A stretch of 24,254 bases of DNA from SZUA-287 sp036397975 (GCA_036397975.1 DASWHW010000197.1:1-24254); one strand, 5' to 3'. Positions 7,580 through 14,945 are shown, numbered from the stretch's first letter. The notes: generated by a model from the sequence alone, not told the origin. A program made the numbers and translations.

Positions 7580-7609
7580 AATATACGCACAATCGTTCCA
7601 GTTAGTCAA
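7580..7609 (-). promoter_or_regulatory. Putative promoter of the PilM-like/rsmD/coaD/aminotransferase operon
   Basis: On the minus strand TTGACT (7609-7604) and TATATT (7585-7580) are 18 bases apart. The predicted transcript start, near 7573, is about 50 bases before the ATG at 7521. It is divergent from the tRNA-Thr promoter about 30 bases away. Confidence 0.6.
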
Positions 7610-7639
7610 GGTACACGGAAGAACAGGGCCGACACTTCG

Positions 7640-7668
7640 TTGATTATCGTTCTGCTTTTTTCTATCTT
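7640..7668 (+). promoter_or_regulatory. Putative promoter for tRNA-Thr (and the oxidoreductase gene)
   Basis: TTGATT (7640-7645) and TATCTT (7663-7668) are 17 bases apart, and TT follows the -10 box. The expected start near 7675 would give a leader of about 50 bases before the tRNA, which would need processing. Confidence 0.55.
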
Positions 7669-7723
7669 TTCACCGCTTTCTCAACTCTTTCCTCAATTCT
7701 TTCAATGTACGAAAGAGATATGT

Positions 7724-7799
7724 GCTGGCGTAGCTCAGTTGGTAGAGCAGCTGATTCGTAATCAGCAGGTCGACGGTTCAAGTCCGCCCGCCAGCTCCA
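7724..7799 (+). tRNA. tRNA-Thr, anticodon CGT
   Basis: A full cloverleaf can be folded: acceptor GCTGGCG (7724-7730) pairs with CGCCAGC (7789-7795), D stem GCTC/GAGC, and anticodon stem GCTGA (7750-7754)/TCAGC (7762-7766). The loop TTCGTAA places anticodon CGT at 7757-7759, reading ACG threonine codons. The T arm GACGG/CCGCC encloses TTCAAGT and has one A-C mismatch. The discriminator is T7796 and CCA is encoded (7797-7799). It is transcribed ahead of the YpdA-like gene, with a perfect 10 bp hairpin between them. Confidence 0.95.
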
Positions 7800-7806
7800 A
7801 GAAATG

Positions 7807-7830
7807 AACCCCTTGAGACTTCAAGGGGTT
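7807..7830 (+). terminator. Perfect hairpin after tRNA-Thr (possible weak terminator or processing signal)
   Basis: AACCCCTTGA (7807-7816) pairs perfectly with TCAAGGGGTT (7821-7830) around a GACT loop. The following bases, TGATGTTT, are not a clean T-run, so termination may be partial. That would allow read-through into the gene starting at 7854. Confidence 0.4.
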
Positions 7831-7853
7831 TGATGTTTATGGAAGGACGTCCG

Positions 7854-8813
7854 ATGACTGACCTTATCATAGTTGGAGCCGGACCAGCCGGTCTATCTTG
7901 CGCCATCGAAGCCAAGAACGCAGGGCTCACGACGATCGTCCTCGAAAAAGGAAGCCTGGTAGACTATATCCGAAGGTTTCCGAAAAATCTTATCTGGTTC
8001 TCAACCCCGGAATTGTTGGAGATCGGCGACATTCCATTTCCAATTCCTACTGTTCGACCGACCCGTGTCGATGCCATTACCTATTATCAAAGAGTGACCA
8101 CACACTTTGATCTGGATGTGCGATCATTCGATGCTGTCGAACGGATCGATCGGGTGGAGGATTATTTCTCTGTTACCACCGCGAAGAAGATCAAGTACGA
8201 AGCACGAAATGTCGTTGTCGCGACCGGTTACTTTGATAATCCCAATAGACTGGATGTTGATGGTGAGGATCTTCCACACGTGAAGCACTATTACGACGAA
8301 CCGTTTGAATACTTTGACCGCGATATAGTAGTGGTTGGAGGAAGAAATTCCGCTGTCGAATCAGCGCTGGACCTGTTCAGGCATGGCGCGCGGGTTACAC
8401 TTGTTCATCGTGGCGAAACACTGAGTCCCGGTGTAAAGTACTGGATCCTGCCCGATATTGAGAACAGAATAAAGTCAGGAGAGATAAAGGCAGAATTCAA
8501 CTCTTCGGTCAGCAGAATAAAGGAGGAGAGTGTTTGTATTCAATCCGATGGAAAGGAGAAGGATGTGAAGTGTGATGTTGTCTTTGTGTTGATAGGATTC
8601 AGGCCGGACACGAACCATCTCAAGAAATTCGGTATCGCCGTGGATGCTGAAACTCTGGCACCACTTTGTGTTGAAGGAACATTTGAAACAAAAGTTCCAG
8701 GACTTTTCGTCGCCGGTTCCGTGGTGGCGGGGAAGTTCAATAACAAAATTTTTGTCGAGAACGGTCGGCTCCATGGAAAGTCAATTGTGGCCTTGATACT
8801 GTCAAAACGGTAG
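7854..8813 (+). CDS. YpdA-like FAD/NAD(P)H oxidoreductase (putative bacillithiol disulfide reductase)
   Basis: This 319-residue flavoprotein has an FAD-binding motif GAGPAG (8-13), the ATG-type motif ATGYFDNP (123-130) and a second Rossmann motif GGRNSA (162-167) for NADPH. It also has 'LFVAGSVVAG' near the C-terminus, which contacts FAD. The layout and the GGRNSAVESA signature match YpdA, proposed to reduce bacillithiol disulfide or act with bacilliredoxins; there is no thioredoxin-reductase CxxC. As I recall, studied YpdA proteins carry a redox Cys in GGGPCG. Here that position is Ala, and Cys17 lies three residues further on. The ATG at 7854 has GAAGGA at a good distance, so earlier in-frame ATGs at 7833 and 7839 are less likely. 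The substrate is therefore inferred only. Confidence 0.78.
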   Translation: MTDLIIVGAGPAGLSCAIEAKNAGLTTIVLEKGSLVDYIRRFPKNLIWFSTPELLEIGDIPFPIPTVRPTRVDAITYYQRVTTHFDLDVRSFDAVERIDRVEDYFSVTTAKKIKYEARNVVVATGYFDNPNRLDVDGEDLPHVKHYYDEPFEYFDRDIVVVGGRNSAVESALDLFRHGARVTLVHRGETLSPGVKYWILPDIENRIKSGEIKAEFNSSVSRIKEESVCIQSDGKEKDVKCDVVFVLIGFRPDTNHLKKFGIAVDAETLAPLCVEGTFETKVPGLFVAGSVVAGKFNNKIFVENGRLHGKSIVALILSKR

Positions 8814-8820
8814 CATTTTG

Positions 8821-8849
8821 TTGATTTTCAAGGTGAATATTGCTACCTT
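8821..8849 (+). promoter_or_regulatory. Putative promoter of atpD-atpC
   Basis: TTGATT (8821-8826) and TACCTT (8844-8849) are separated by 17 bases in the short gap after the oxidoreductase gene, ending about 50 bases before the atpD ATG. It gives the ATP synthase pair its own start. Confidence 0.55.
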
Positions 8850-8900
8850 CCTGCACGATTTTTGACCACCCGCAGTAGACTTCCACCTGAAAGGATTTGA

Positions 8901-10307
8901 ATGAAAGAAGGAAAGATTGTCCAGATTATTGGGCCGGTCGTTGACATAGACTTTTCCGGCGGTTCTCTTCCCTCCATTCTTAATGCTGTTAATATATCCG
9001 TGCCGGGAACCAACGGTTCCAAGGATGTGCTCGTTTGCGAAGTCCAGCAGCATCTTGGAGACAATCGCGTCCGCACAGTTGCTATGGATTCAACAGACGG
9101 TCTGCAGCGTGGTCTCTCCTGCATAGACACAGGCGCCCCGATTTCCGTCCCAGTGGGATCTGGCGCTCTTGGCAGATTGATCAACGTGATCGGTGAGGGC
9201 ATTGACGGTCTTGGCCCCGTCAAAGGGGAAAAGTTGTATCCTATTCATCGAAGTTCGCCTCCCTTCGATACTCTTTCGACGCAAAAAGAAATGTTCGAGA
9301 CCGGCATTAAGGTCATTGATCTGCTTGAGCCGTACTCGAAGGGGGGCAAGACAGGGTTGTTCGGTGGTGCCGGGGTTGGCAAGACCGTCATCATCATGGA
9401 ACTGATCAATAATATCGCCACACATCATGGTGGTTATTCTGTGTTTGGTGGCGTCGGTGAGCGGACCCGCGAGGGAAATGACCTGTGGCTTGAGATGAAA
9501 GAGTCCGGAGTGCTGGATAAAACCGCGCTCGTGTTTGGACAAATGAATGAGCCACCGGGAGCACGTCAGCGCGTTGGTCTCACGGCTTTGACTTTCGCAG
9601 AGTACTTTCGTGATGAGGAAGGGAAAGACGTCCTTCTCTTCATCGATAACATCTTTCGGTTTGTGCAAGCTGGTTCGGAGGTTTCGGCGCTGCTAGGGCG
9701 AATGCCTTCAGCCGTCGGCTACCAGCCGACCCTTGGCTCTGAAATGGGCGAATTGCAGGAGCGAATCACTTCGACAAAGAAGGGCTCCATCACTTCCGTC
9801 CAGGCCATCTATGTCCCGGCGGACGATCTGACGGATCCGGCTCCCGCGACAACCTTCGCACATCTTGACGCAACGACCGTGCTCAGCCGTCAAATTTCCG
9901 AACTTGGTATATATCCCGCTGTTGATCCGCTGGATTCTACATCCCGGATTCTCGAGCCGGGAGTCGTCGGTGAAGAGCATTACAACGTCGCGAAGCGGGT
10001 GAAAGAAACGTTACAGTCATACAAGGACATGCAGGATATTATCAACATCCTTGGTATGGACGAGCTCTCTGATGAGGACAAAGTAACTGTGGCGCGCGCC
10101 CGAAGGATACAGAAATTCCTCTCCCAGCCGTTCTCGGTTGCCGAGGAGTTCACGAATATTCCAGGCAAGTACGTAAAGTTGCAAGATACTATCCGTGGTT
10201 TCAAAGGTATTATCGATGGCGAGTATGACGACCTGCCCGAGAATGCTTTCTACATGGTCGGGGGGATTGAGGAGGCTGTGGAAAAAGCAAAGACCCTGCA
10301 AGGATAA
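8901..10307 (+). CDS. atpD: F1F0 ATP synthase subunit beta
   Basis: The beta subunit carries the catalytic nucleotide sites of the F1 head, making ATP from ADP and phosphate on the cytoplasmic face of the membrane. The 468-residue length is normal. It begins MKEGKIVQIIGPVVDIDF, has the P-loop GGAGVGKT near residues 150-157, 'GERTREGNDL' (catalytic Glu region), 'ALVFGQMNEPPGARQRVGLTA', 'VLLFIDNIFRF' (Walker B), and 'PAVDPLDSTSR', all hallmark segments. The ATG has AAAGGAT upstream. Only atpC follows; alpha, gamma and F0 genes are not in the window. The split atpD-atpC arrangement is familiar from Chlorobi and related groups. Confidence 0.98.
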   Translation: MKEGKIVQIIGPVVDIDFSGGSLPSILNAVNISVPGTNGSKDVLVCEVQQHLGDNRVRTVAMDSTDGLQRGLSCIDTGAPISVPVGSGALGRLINVIGEGIDGLGPVKGEKLYPIHRSSPPFDTLSTQKEMFETGIKVIDLLEPYSKGGKTGLFGGAGVGKTVIIMELINNIATHHGGYSVFGGVGERTREGNDLWLEMKESGVLDKTALVFGQMNEPPGARQRVGLTALTFAEYFRDEEGKDVLLFIDNIFRFVQAGSEVSALLGRMPSAVGYQPTLGSEMGELQERITSTKKGSITSVQAIYVPADDLTDPAPATTFAHLDATTVLSRQISELGIYPAVDPLDSTSRILEPGVVGEEHYNVAKRVKETLQSYKDMQDIINILGMDELSDEDKVTVARARRIQKFLSQPFSVAEEFTNIPGKYVKLQDTIRGFKGIIDGEYDDLPENAFYMVGGIEEAVEKAKTLQG

Positions 10308-10319
10308 GGGAATCTCAAA

Positions 10320-10733
10320 ATGTACGAAAAAGGGTTTCAGCTGGAAATCGTAACCCCGGAGCGGGTTGTATTCAAAGACGAAGCGACGAGCGTGAGTGCC
10401 CCAGGTGTCAAGGGTGGGTTTCAAGTTCTCCACAACCACGCTCCATTGCTTTCCTTGCTCGAGATCGGTGCCGTAAAGGTTAAGGATAAGCAGGGCAAGG
10501 ATACGGTGTACGCGACCAGCGGCGGCTTTGTGGAGGTTCGTGACAACAGCGTTGTTGTTCTCGTGGAGAGCGCTGAGGTTGCGGGAGAAATCGATCTAAA
10601 CCGGGCAAAGTCTGCAGAAGATCGCGCGAAGGAACGTCTCCATTCAAAGGATCCATCCATTGACAATATTAGAGCTGAAGCTGCTTTGATGCGTGCAGTC
10701 AATAGACAACGCATCGCGAAGACAAACGAATGA
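10320..10733 (+). CDS. atpC: F1F0 ATP synthase subunit epsilon
   Basis: Epsilon links the central stalk to the c-ring and can inhibit ATP hydrolysis. The 137-residue protein has the N-terminal beta sandwich: 'FQLEIVTPERVVFKDEATSV', 'PGVKGGFQVLHNHAPLLSLL', 'YATSGGFVEVRDNSVVVLVE'. A C-terminal helical hairpin of about residues 92-135 follows, rich in Ala, Arg and Lys. It starts 12 bases after atpD with AAGGGA before the ATG, and a strong terminator directly follows, closing the two-gene operon. Confidence 0.95.
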   Translation: MYEKGFQLEIVTPERVVFKDEATSVSAPGVKGGFQVLHNHAPLLSLLEIGAVKVKDKQGKDTVYATSGGFVEVRDNSVVVLVESAEVAGEIDLNRAKSAEDRAKERLHSKDPSIDNIRAEAALMRAVNRQRIAKTNE

Positions 10734-10737
10734 CCCC

Positions 10738-10770
10738 AAAGCCCTGCATCTGCGGGGCTTTCCTTTTTTT
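10738..10770 (+). terminator. Rho-independent terminator of atpD-atpC
   Basis: AAAGCCCTGC (from 10738) pairs with GCGGGGCTTT (to 10761) with one G-U pair around a small loop, and is followed by CC and seven T's (10764-10770). Confidence 0.9.
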
Positions 10771-10776
10771 GGTTGA

Positions 10777-10807
10777 TTGACATTCCAGAATCAATAGACT
10801 ATATTTG
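10777..10807 (+). promoter_or_regulatory. Strong putative promoter for the unknown gene at 10832
   Basis: TTGACA (10777-10782), a 17 base spacer and TATATTTG (10800-10807). The -35 box is the sigma-70 consensus and the -10 box also fits the Bacteroidota TAnnTTTG form. Transcription should begin near 10813, giving a leader of about 20 bases. Confidence 0.7.
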
Positions 10808-10831
10808 CACAGAAATGCGGATCGGAAGGCT

Positions 10832-11581
10832 ATGTTCGGAGGCATAAGTTACATCGTCCGGCTGATGCGAGGTGCGGAGTCGTTGCTCGGGAGTGAGAAC
10901 GAGTATGTACTGCAATCTGTAGTTGCCAAGATAACCGACCGAATAGCTGCTGAACACAATGCACATGAGGCATTGCAAACTCTCTCCAGGGTATCGCAAT
11001 TCGAAGGAATCGCTCTGGTGTTGATGTGGGCTTTGCACCGGTGGCAACTTCAGGGAGGGGAGGTAGAGCCGGAGGTGGTCGCCTATGACGTTCAGGCTCT
11101 GCGGAAGACGATCGTCGATTCTCTACGACCGTCGGGCGGGAAGAAACAAAACCAGTTTACCCTTCCTCCGCACTCTCCTGCGCTCAGGACGTTTTACCTT
11201 CGGCTTCGTGAATGCAACCGTCAGATAGACCTTCTTCGCCAGACTTCGATAAAAGGGTCGATGATCGAAGAGCTCTCGCAGGATCGCTTGTTCTTTGTAT
11301 TGAATAGCGTGATGATGCTCAGGGACAGCGCTCTCCGGCTTGGTCGCCAGGACGTGATTCGCTTTACTCTCGTGTTCGTGAATTTCTTGAAGTATGTTCT
11401 GCGCAATAAGCTCTTCGATGATGTACGAGTGCTCAACATACTTGAAAACGCGGGCTCAACTCTGCAGTCGGTAATGGATGCCGACGCTGCACCGGGAGCC
11501 CTCAGCGATGCCACCGAGCTACTGGAGAACCCAGAGACACTATTGCAACTGACTTTCCAGACCGGATATCAAAAAGTTTGA
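10832..11581 (+). CDS. Hypothetical helical protein, no family recognised
   Basis: This 249-residue protein starts MFGGISYIVRLMRGAESLLG and appears almost wholly alpha-helical, without signal peptide or clear membrane segment. Two halves (about 1-90 and 115-245) are joined by a Lys/Ser/Pro-rich linker near 98-115 ('LRPSGGKKQNQFTLPPHSPA'). The second half has many Leu/Arg heptad-like helices ('FYLRLRECNRQIDLLRQ', 'FTLVFVNFLKYVLRNKLF'). The ATG at 10832 is chosen because a longer TTG-started frame would begin inside the -10 box; GGAAGG lies very close (two bases) to this ATG, and ATG at 10865 is an alternative. It has its own promoter just after the atp terminator and is followed after 81 bp by manC. 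I do not know its function. Confidence 0.65.
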   Translation: MFGGISYIVRLMRGAESLLGSENEYVLQSVVAKITDRIAAEHNAHEALQTLSRVSQFEGIALVLMWALHRWQLQGGEVEPEVVAYDVQALRKTIVDSLRPSGGKKQNQFTLPPHSPALRTFYLRLRECNRQIDLLRQTSIKGSMIEELSQDRLFFVLNSVMMLRDSALRLGRQDVIRFTLVFVNFLKYVLRNKLFDDVRVLNILENAGSTLQSVMDADAAPGALSDATELLENPETLLQLTFQTGYQKV

Positions 11582-11662
11582 CACACTTCCTTGACCATTT
11601 CCTTCCCGCACCGCTCTTCGCTCGTACGATAATTTGTAAGTTCATCAACTGTAAAAGTATTT

Positions 11663-12751
11663 ATGCCTAGAGTCTGTGCAGTCATCATGGCTGGCGGGGT
11701 TGGAACACGGTTCTGGCCGCGCAGCCGAGAAAAGAGTCCGAAGCAGTTTCTCGAGATCATTGGAAAGAAAACCATGATCCAGACGACTGTCGAACGTTTG
11801 GACAAGTTCGTCCGGATTCAGGATATATTTGTTGTGACGAATAAAGTCCAGCAGGCACTTGTCAAAAAACAAATCCCCGAGCTTCCTGAGGAAAACATTA
11901 TTACAGAGCCTGTGGGTCGGAATACGGCCCCGTGCATCGGCCTTGCAGCCATGCATGTGCTCAATCTCGATCCAGACGCCGTGATGGTTGTTCTTCCATC
12001 AGACCATCTCATCCAGAAAGTGGATGAATTCCAACGGGTATTGTCGGTCGCGGTAGAAACTGCCTATAAGTCCTCCAGTCTCCTCACCATCGGGATTACG
12101 CCAACCCATCCGGAAACGGGCTACGGCTATATCCAGATGTTCGACGAGAAGGGGGACCACAACCCGTATTTTGATAAAGGCGTATTAAAAGTCAAAACCT
12201 TTGCCGAAAAACCGAATCTTGCGACTGCCGAAAAATTCCTAAAGAGTGGAGATTTCCTTTGGAATAGTGGTATGTTCGTTTGGCGTGCCGACGCGATCTT
12301 AAATCAGATGCAAACCTGTCTTCCCGACATGTTTGCCGAGCTGGCAAAAATCCGACAAGTTCTTGGTACCCCGCAATATCAGTCCACCTTAGACAAGGTG
12401 TATGGTCTTATCCGGGGCATTTCAATCGACTATGGGGTAATGGAGAAAGCAGAGGCGGTTTATGTTATTCCAGGCGATTTCGGTTGGAATGACGTTGGGT
12501 CGTGGAGGGAAGTGCTCAAAGTTTCAGGTAAAGATGACAATGGTAACTCGATTAATGGAAAAGTGATCTCACGGGATGCAAAAAACTGCCTTGTCTACTC
12601 GCCGGACAAACTCGTTGCGGTCATTGGTGCTGAGGACCTCGTCATTATTAATACCGATGACGCTATTCTTGTTTGCAAAAGCAACAGAAGCCAGGACGTA
12701 AAGGAAATAGCTGACTACCTCAGAAGAAAGCAAATGAACGAATATCTGTAG
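11663..12751 (+). CDS. manC: Mannose-1-phosphate guanylyltransferase
   Basis: The enzyme joins GTP and mannose-1-phosphate to give GDP-mannose, the donor for cell-surface glycans and the precursor of GDP-fucose. The 362-residue protein opens with the nucleotidyltransferase signature GGVGTRFWPRSREKSPKQFL (11-30), followed by 'VVLPSDH' (metal Asp), 'TGYGYIQM', 'FAEKP' and 'GDFLWNSGMFVWRA', and 'GDFGWNDVGSW'. It lacks the C-terminal cupin phosphomannose isomerase domain of bifunctional ManC/AlgA proteins. No strong ribosome binding site precedes the ATG. It leads a tight group: rlpA starts 2 bases after its stop. Confidence 0.93.
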   Translation: MPRVCAVIMAGGVGTRFWPRSREKSPKQFLEIIGKKTMIQTTVERLDKFVRIQDIFVVTNKVQQALVKKQIPELPEENIITEPVGRNTAPCIGLAAMHVLNLDPDAVMVVLPSDHLIQKVDEFQRVLSVAVETAYKSSSLLTIGITPTHPETGYGYIQMFDEKGDHNPYFDKGVLKVKTFAEKPNLATAEKFLKSGDFLWNSGMFVWRADAILNQMQTCLPDMFAELAKIRQVLGTPQYQSTLDKVYGLIRGISIDYGVMEKAEAVYVIPGDFGWNDVGSWREVLKVSGKDDNGNSINGKVISRDAKNCLVYSPDKLVAVIGAEDLVIINTDDAILVCKSNRSQDVKEIADYLRRKQMNEYL

Positions 12752-12753
12752 CC

Positions 12754-13185
12754 ATGACTGGCAAAAGGTACATTCTCCTTTTTGCGCTATCAATCAGCTT
12801 GAGTGGCTGTCTGGGCCCTGTCCCACGATTCATTTCCAAGGAGGTGGCCCCGGCCGGGCACCTGCTGAACGCTGCACAGGTGCTTGAAGGAATTGCGTCC
12901 TACTATGCCAACGAGTTTGATGGCAGGTTGACGGCCAACGGAGAGGTTTACGATATGAACGGGTTCTCTGCTGCGCATCGATATCTTCCGTTTGGCACTG
13001 TCGTGAGGGTGACAAACAGGACGAACCAGAAAAGCATTGTGTTAAGGATTAATGACCGGGGTCCATTTGTGGATGATCGCGAGATTGATCTCTCTCTTGG
13101 AGCGGCAAAGGAACTTGGTTTTGTCGAAGAAGGAACCTGCCCAGTCACGATTGAAGTGATGGATTTACGATCACAACCGAATTAG
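12754..13185 (+). CDS. rlpA: RlpA-like septal ring lipoprotein (double-psi beta-barrel)
   Basis: The 143-residue protein has a lipoprotein signal ending SLSGC (Cys19), then an RlpA double-psi beta-barrel at about 45-137. Key segments are 'GIASYYANEFDGRLTANGE', 'FSAAHRYLPFGTVVRVTN' (His75) and 'LRINDRGPFVDDREIDLS' with the conserved Asp101 of NDRGPF. RlpA proteins cleave glycan strands lacking stem peptides during cell separation, and act from the outer membrane. There is no SPOR domain, so septal targeting by denuded glycan is not evident. It begins two bases after manC and ends two bases before the RpiB-like gene, implying coupled translation, as no good ribosome binding site is visible. Confidence 0.9.
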   Translation: MTGKRYILLFALSISLSGCLGPVPRFISKEVAPAGHLLNAAQVLEGIASYYANEFDGRLTANGEVYDMNGFSAAHRYLPFGTVVRVTNRTNQKSIVLRINDRGPFVDDREIDLSLGAAKELGFVEEGTCPVTIEVMDLRSQPN

Positions 13186-13187
13186 TT

Positions 13188-13844
13188 ATGCCAAGAACAC
13201 TCATTACTGAAGAGATGGTAGTCAAAGCCTCCCGAGATGGCTTGAAGTCCATTGAGGTACCTCCCGGATCAATACTCACTCCTCTGTCACAAGAACGGGC
13301 GTTGCAGCTAGGAATTTCCCTTGTACCCCCAAAGGAGCAAGAGCCACAAACCCCGAAAGACCTGCCCCAGAAGGCGTCACAAGGTGGAGATAGAGGCGTC
13401 GTGGTTTTCGGAAGCGACCACGGCGGATTTCAACTAAAGGAGCAACTGAAGGTATATGCAACCACACTTGGTTACCCGGTCGCCGATGTCGGGACAATGA
13501 GCGAAGAGTCTTGCGACTACCCGGACTACGCCTACGCTGTGGCACTTAGCGTTTCGACCGGAAACGCGTGGAGGGGCGTAATGATTGATGGAGCTGGAAT
13601 TGGATCTTGCGTTGTTGCAAACAAAGTCCCGCGCGTACGTGCGGCATGTTGTCATAATGAGTTTGTTGCCCGGAACGCGAGAGAACACAACGATACAAAC
13701 GTCCTGACTCTGGGTAGTCGCGTAACTGGGATCGAAGTTTGCAAGGAAATCCTAAGAATTTGGCTGGAATCGTGGTTTTCGGGTGGTAGACACAAACAAA
13801 GGGTTGATAAAATCGAAGACGTAGAAAAACGATACCTAAAGTAA
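13188..13844 (+). CDS. RpiB/LacAB-family sugar-phosphate isomerase with EutQ-like N-terminal extension
   Basis: The 218-residue protein has an RpiB domain from about residue 70: 'VVFGSDHGGFQLKEQL' (73-88), 'DYPDYA' (110-115), 'GAGIG' (135-139), 'ANKVPRVRAACCHN' and 'AREHNDTNVLTLGSRV', and 'FSGGRHKQRVDKIE' near the end. The family interconverts ribose-5-phosphate and ribulose-5-phosphate or similar aldose-ketose pairs. The Cys of the usual CGTG motif is replaced by Asp134 (IDGAG), so catalysis or substrate may differ. Residues 1-50 (TLITEEMVVKASRDGLKSIE, then ILTPLSQERALQLGISLV) resemble the N-terminus of EutQ-type and some microcompartment-associated proteins; residues 51-69 are a Pro/Gln/Lys linker. 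Standard RpiB is about 150 residues. It is the last gene of the manC group and is followed by a terminator. Confidence 0.85.
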   Translation: MPRTLITEEMVVKASRDGLKSIEVPPGSILTPLSQERALQLGISLVPPKEQEPQTPKDLPQKASQGGDRGVVVFGSDHGGFQLKEQLKVYATTLGYPVADVGTMSEESCDYPDYAYAVALSVSTGNAWRGVMIDGAGIGSCVVANKVPRVRAACCHNEFVARNAREHNDTNVLTLGSRVTGIEVCKEILRIWLESWFSGGRHKQRVDKIEDVEKRYLK

Positions 13845-13884
13845 GCTCTTAATAAGTGAAATTATGGAAGCGTCCAAATGACAG

Positions 13885-13906
13885 GCCGGCGATTTAGCCG
13901 GCTTTT
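13885..13906 (+). terminator. Probable terminator after the manC-rlpA-RpiB group
   Basis: GCCGGC (13885-13890), loop GATTTA, GCCGGC (13897-13902), then TTTT. It lies 40 bases after the RpiB stop. The stem is short but GC-rich. Confidence 0.6.
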
Positions 13907-13944
13907 GATTTATGTGCCATGTGTCACCGACGTGGCATCACTGC

Positions 13945-13974
13945 TTGACATTGATGGCTCCTTCTCATATTTTG
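13945..13974 (+). promoter_or_regulatory. Putative promoter of the lytic transglycosylase gene
   Basis: TTGACA (13945-13950), a 17 base spacer and TATTTTG (13968-13974). The predicted start near 13981 leaves a leader of about 140 bases before the preferred GTG at 14123; I see no riboswitch or long hairpin in it. Confidence 0.65.
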
Positions 13975-14122
13975 GCGTCCAACTTTCGAGACCTGCTGCG
14001 AGGGCATTGGAATTTGTATGGGGGAGTTAGCGTTATCACTACGGATGGAACTTGTTCGAGAGGTAAACATAGCAAGTCAAGCAATGAAGTCAACTAAAAC
14101 AACCAAATCCATGGAGGAATAT

Positions 14123-14869
14123 GTGAGTAACAATCTGGCCCAGTGCCTGGTTATTACCGCAATCCTCTCAACCATCGTGGGATGTTCCCCAGTGGGAGAG
14201 AATGTTGTAAAAAAACAGTCCTTAGGCAATGAACCGTCATTTGTTCTTCAAGAAGATGGCATTGATGCATCCTCGCTGTCGATTGAGTCGCTTCTTGATG
14301 AGGACACCGAGCGAATTATCACTAGCTACGGATCCACCATAAAGGAAAACTCAGCAACCTATGGCTTTGATTGGAGGCTGATTCTCGCGGTCATGAAGCA
14401 GGAGTCCCAGTTCGATCCCAAAGCTAAAAGTCATCGTGGGGCGTCGGGATTCATGCAAATGATGCCAAGGACCAGAGCGGAAATCGCAAGAAAACTGAAT
14501 CTAAAAGACATTACACAGCCAAAGAACAACATCCGAGGTGGGATTTATTATATGAGCCGCCTTTATAGGTTGTTTGAGGGTGCAGAAGAAAGCGATCGAA
14601 TTAAGCTCACCCTGGCTGCCTACAACGCCGGGATTAGAAGGATCTACGATGCACAAGAGGTGGCCGCCTACTTCCATGAAGATCCCACCCGCTGGAGATC
14701 CATTCAGGACGCACTTCCATTGCTATCGAAACGCTATTATACGCTGCACGGGAATGTATGGCCAGAAAAGAAACCTCGGTCAGGATGGTTTGGAAACTCC
14801 ACAGAAACCGTCGCCTATGTCGAGAATATTTTGACTTACTACGATGAATACAGGTTGATGCTTAACTAG
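14123..14869 (+). CDS. Lytic transglycosylase lipoprotein (SLT family 1, MltF/MltC-like domain)
   Basis: Read from GTG at 14123 the protein is 248 residues, starting with a clean lipoprotein signal that ends STIVGC (Cys21). The GTG has GGAGG five bases upstream; ATG at 14111, 14084 or 14018 would add charged residues before the signal and lack a good site. The transglycosylase domain spans about 65-215: 'LILAVMKQESQFDP' with catalytic Glu94, 'GASGFMQMMP' (106-115), 'NIRGGIYYMSRLYRLF', and 'LAAYNAGIRRIYDA'. Such enzymes cut the glycan strands of peptidoglycan to 1,6-anhydro ends, working from the inner face of the outer membrane. There is no N-terminal solute-binding domain as in full MltF. 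Confidence 0.9.
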   Translation: MSNNLAQCLVITAILSTIVGCSPVGENVVKKQSLGNEPSFVLQEDGIDASSLSIESLLDEDTERIITSYGSTIKENSATYGFDWRLILAVMKQESQFDPKAKSHRGASGFMQMMPRTRAEIARKLNLKDITQPKNNIRGGIYYMSRLYRLFEGAEESDRIKLTLAAYNAGIRRIYDAQEVAAYFHEDPTRWRSIQDALPLLSKRYYTLHGNVWPEKKPRSGWFGNSTETVAYVENILTYYDEYRLMLN

Positions 14870-14891
14870 CCATGAACGAAATCAAAAAAAC

Positions 14892-14924
14892 AAAAAGCCC
14901 GGTCGCAATGTCCGGGCTTTTTTT
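14892..14924. terminator. Bidirectional terminator between convergent genes
   Basis: AAAAAGCCCGG (14892-14902) pairs with CCGGGCTTTTT (14912-14922) around a 9 base loop, with seven T's (14918-14924) on the plus strand and a run of A's on the left. The run of A's gives a T-run on the minus strand. It can therefore end both the transglycosylase and the arginine decarboxylase transcripts. Confidence 0.9.
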
Positions 14925-14945
14925 GCTTACTGGATGGTGTCAAAA

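Noticed and set aside
7522..7590. Start of the PilM-like gene at GTG 7590
   Set aside because: The GTG lies between the -35 and -10 boxes of the operon promoter, so it should not be on the transcript.
9090..9668. Long minus-strand frame opposite atpD (192 codons)
   Set aside because: It is an antisense shadow of the strongly conserved atpD coding sequence with no ribosome binding site or family match.
11577..11662. Promoter for manC (TTGACA at 11578 or TAATTTG at 11630)
   Set aside because: No pair of boxes has suitable spacing; manC is more likely read from the promoter at 10777.
13912..14097. Small reading frame upstream of the lytic transglycosylase
   Set aside because: It has no ribosome binding site or recognisable sequence and overlaps the promoter at 13945-13974.
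13980..14122. Riboswitch or structured leader before the lytic transglycosylase
   Set aside because: The leader is about 140 bases but shows no strong stems or known riboswitch core by eye.
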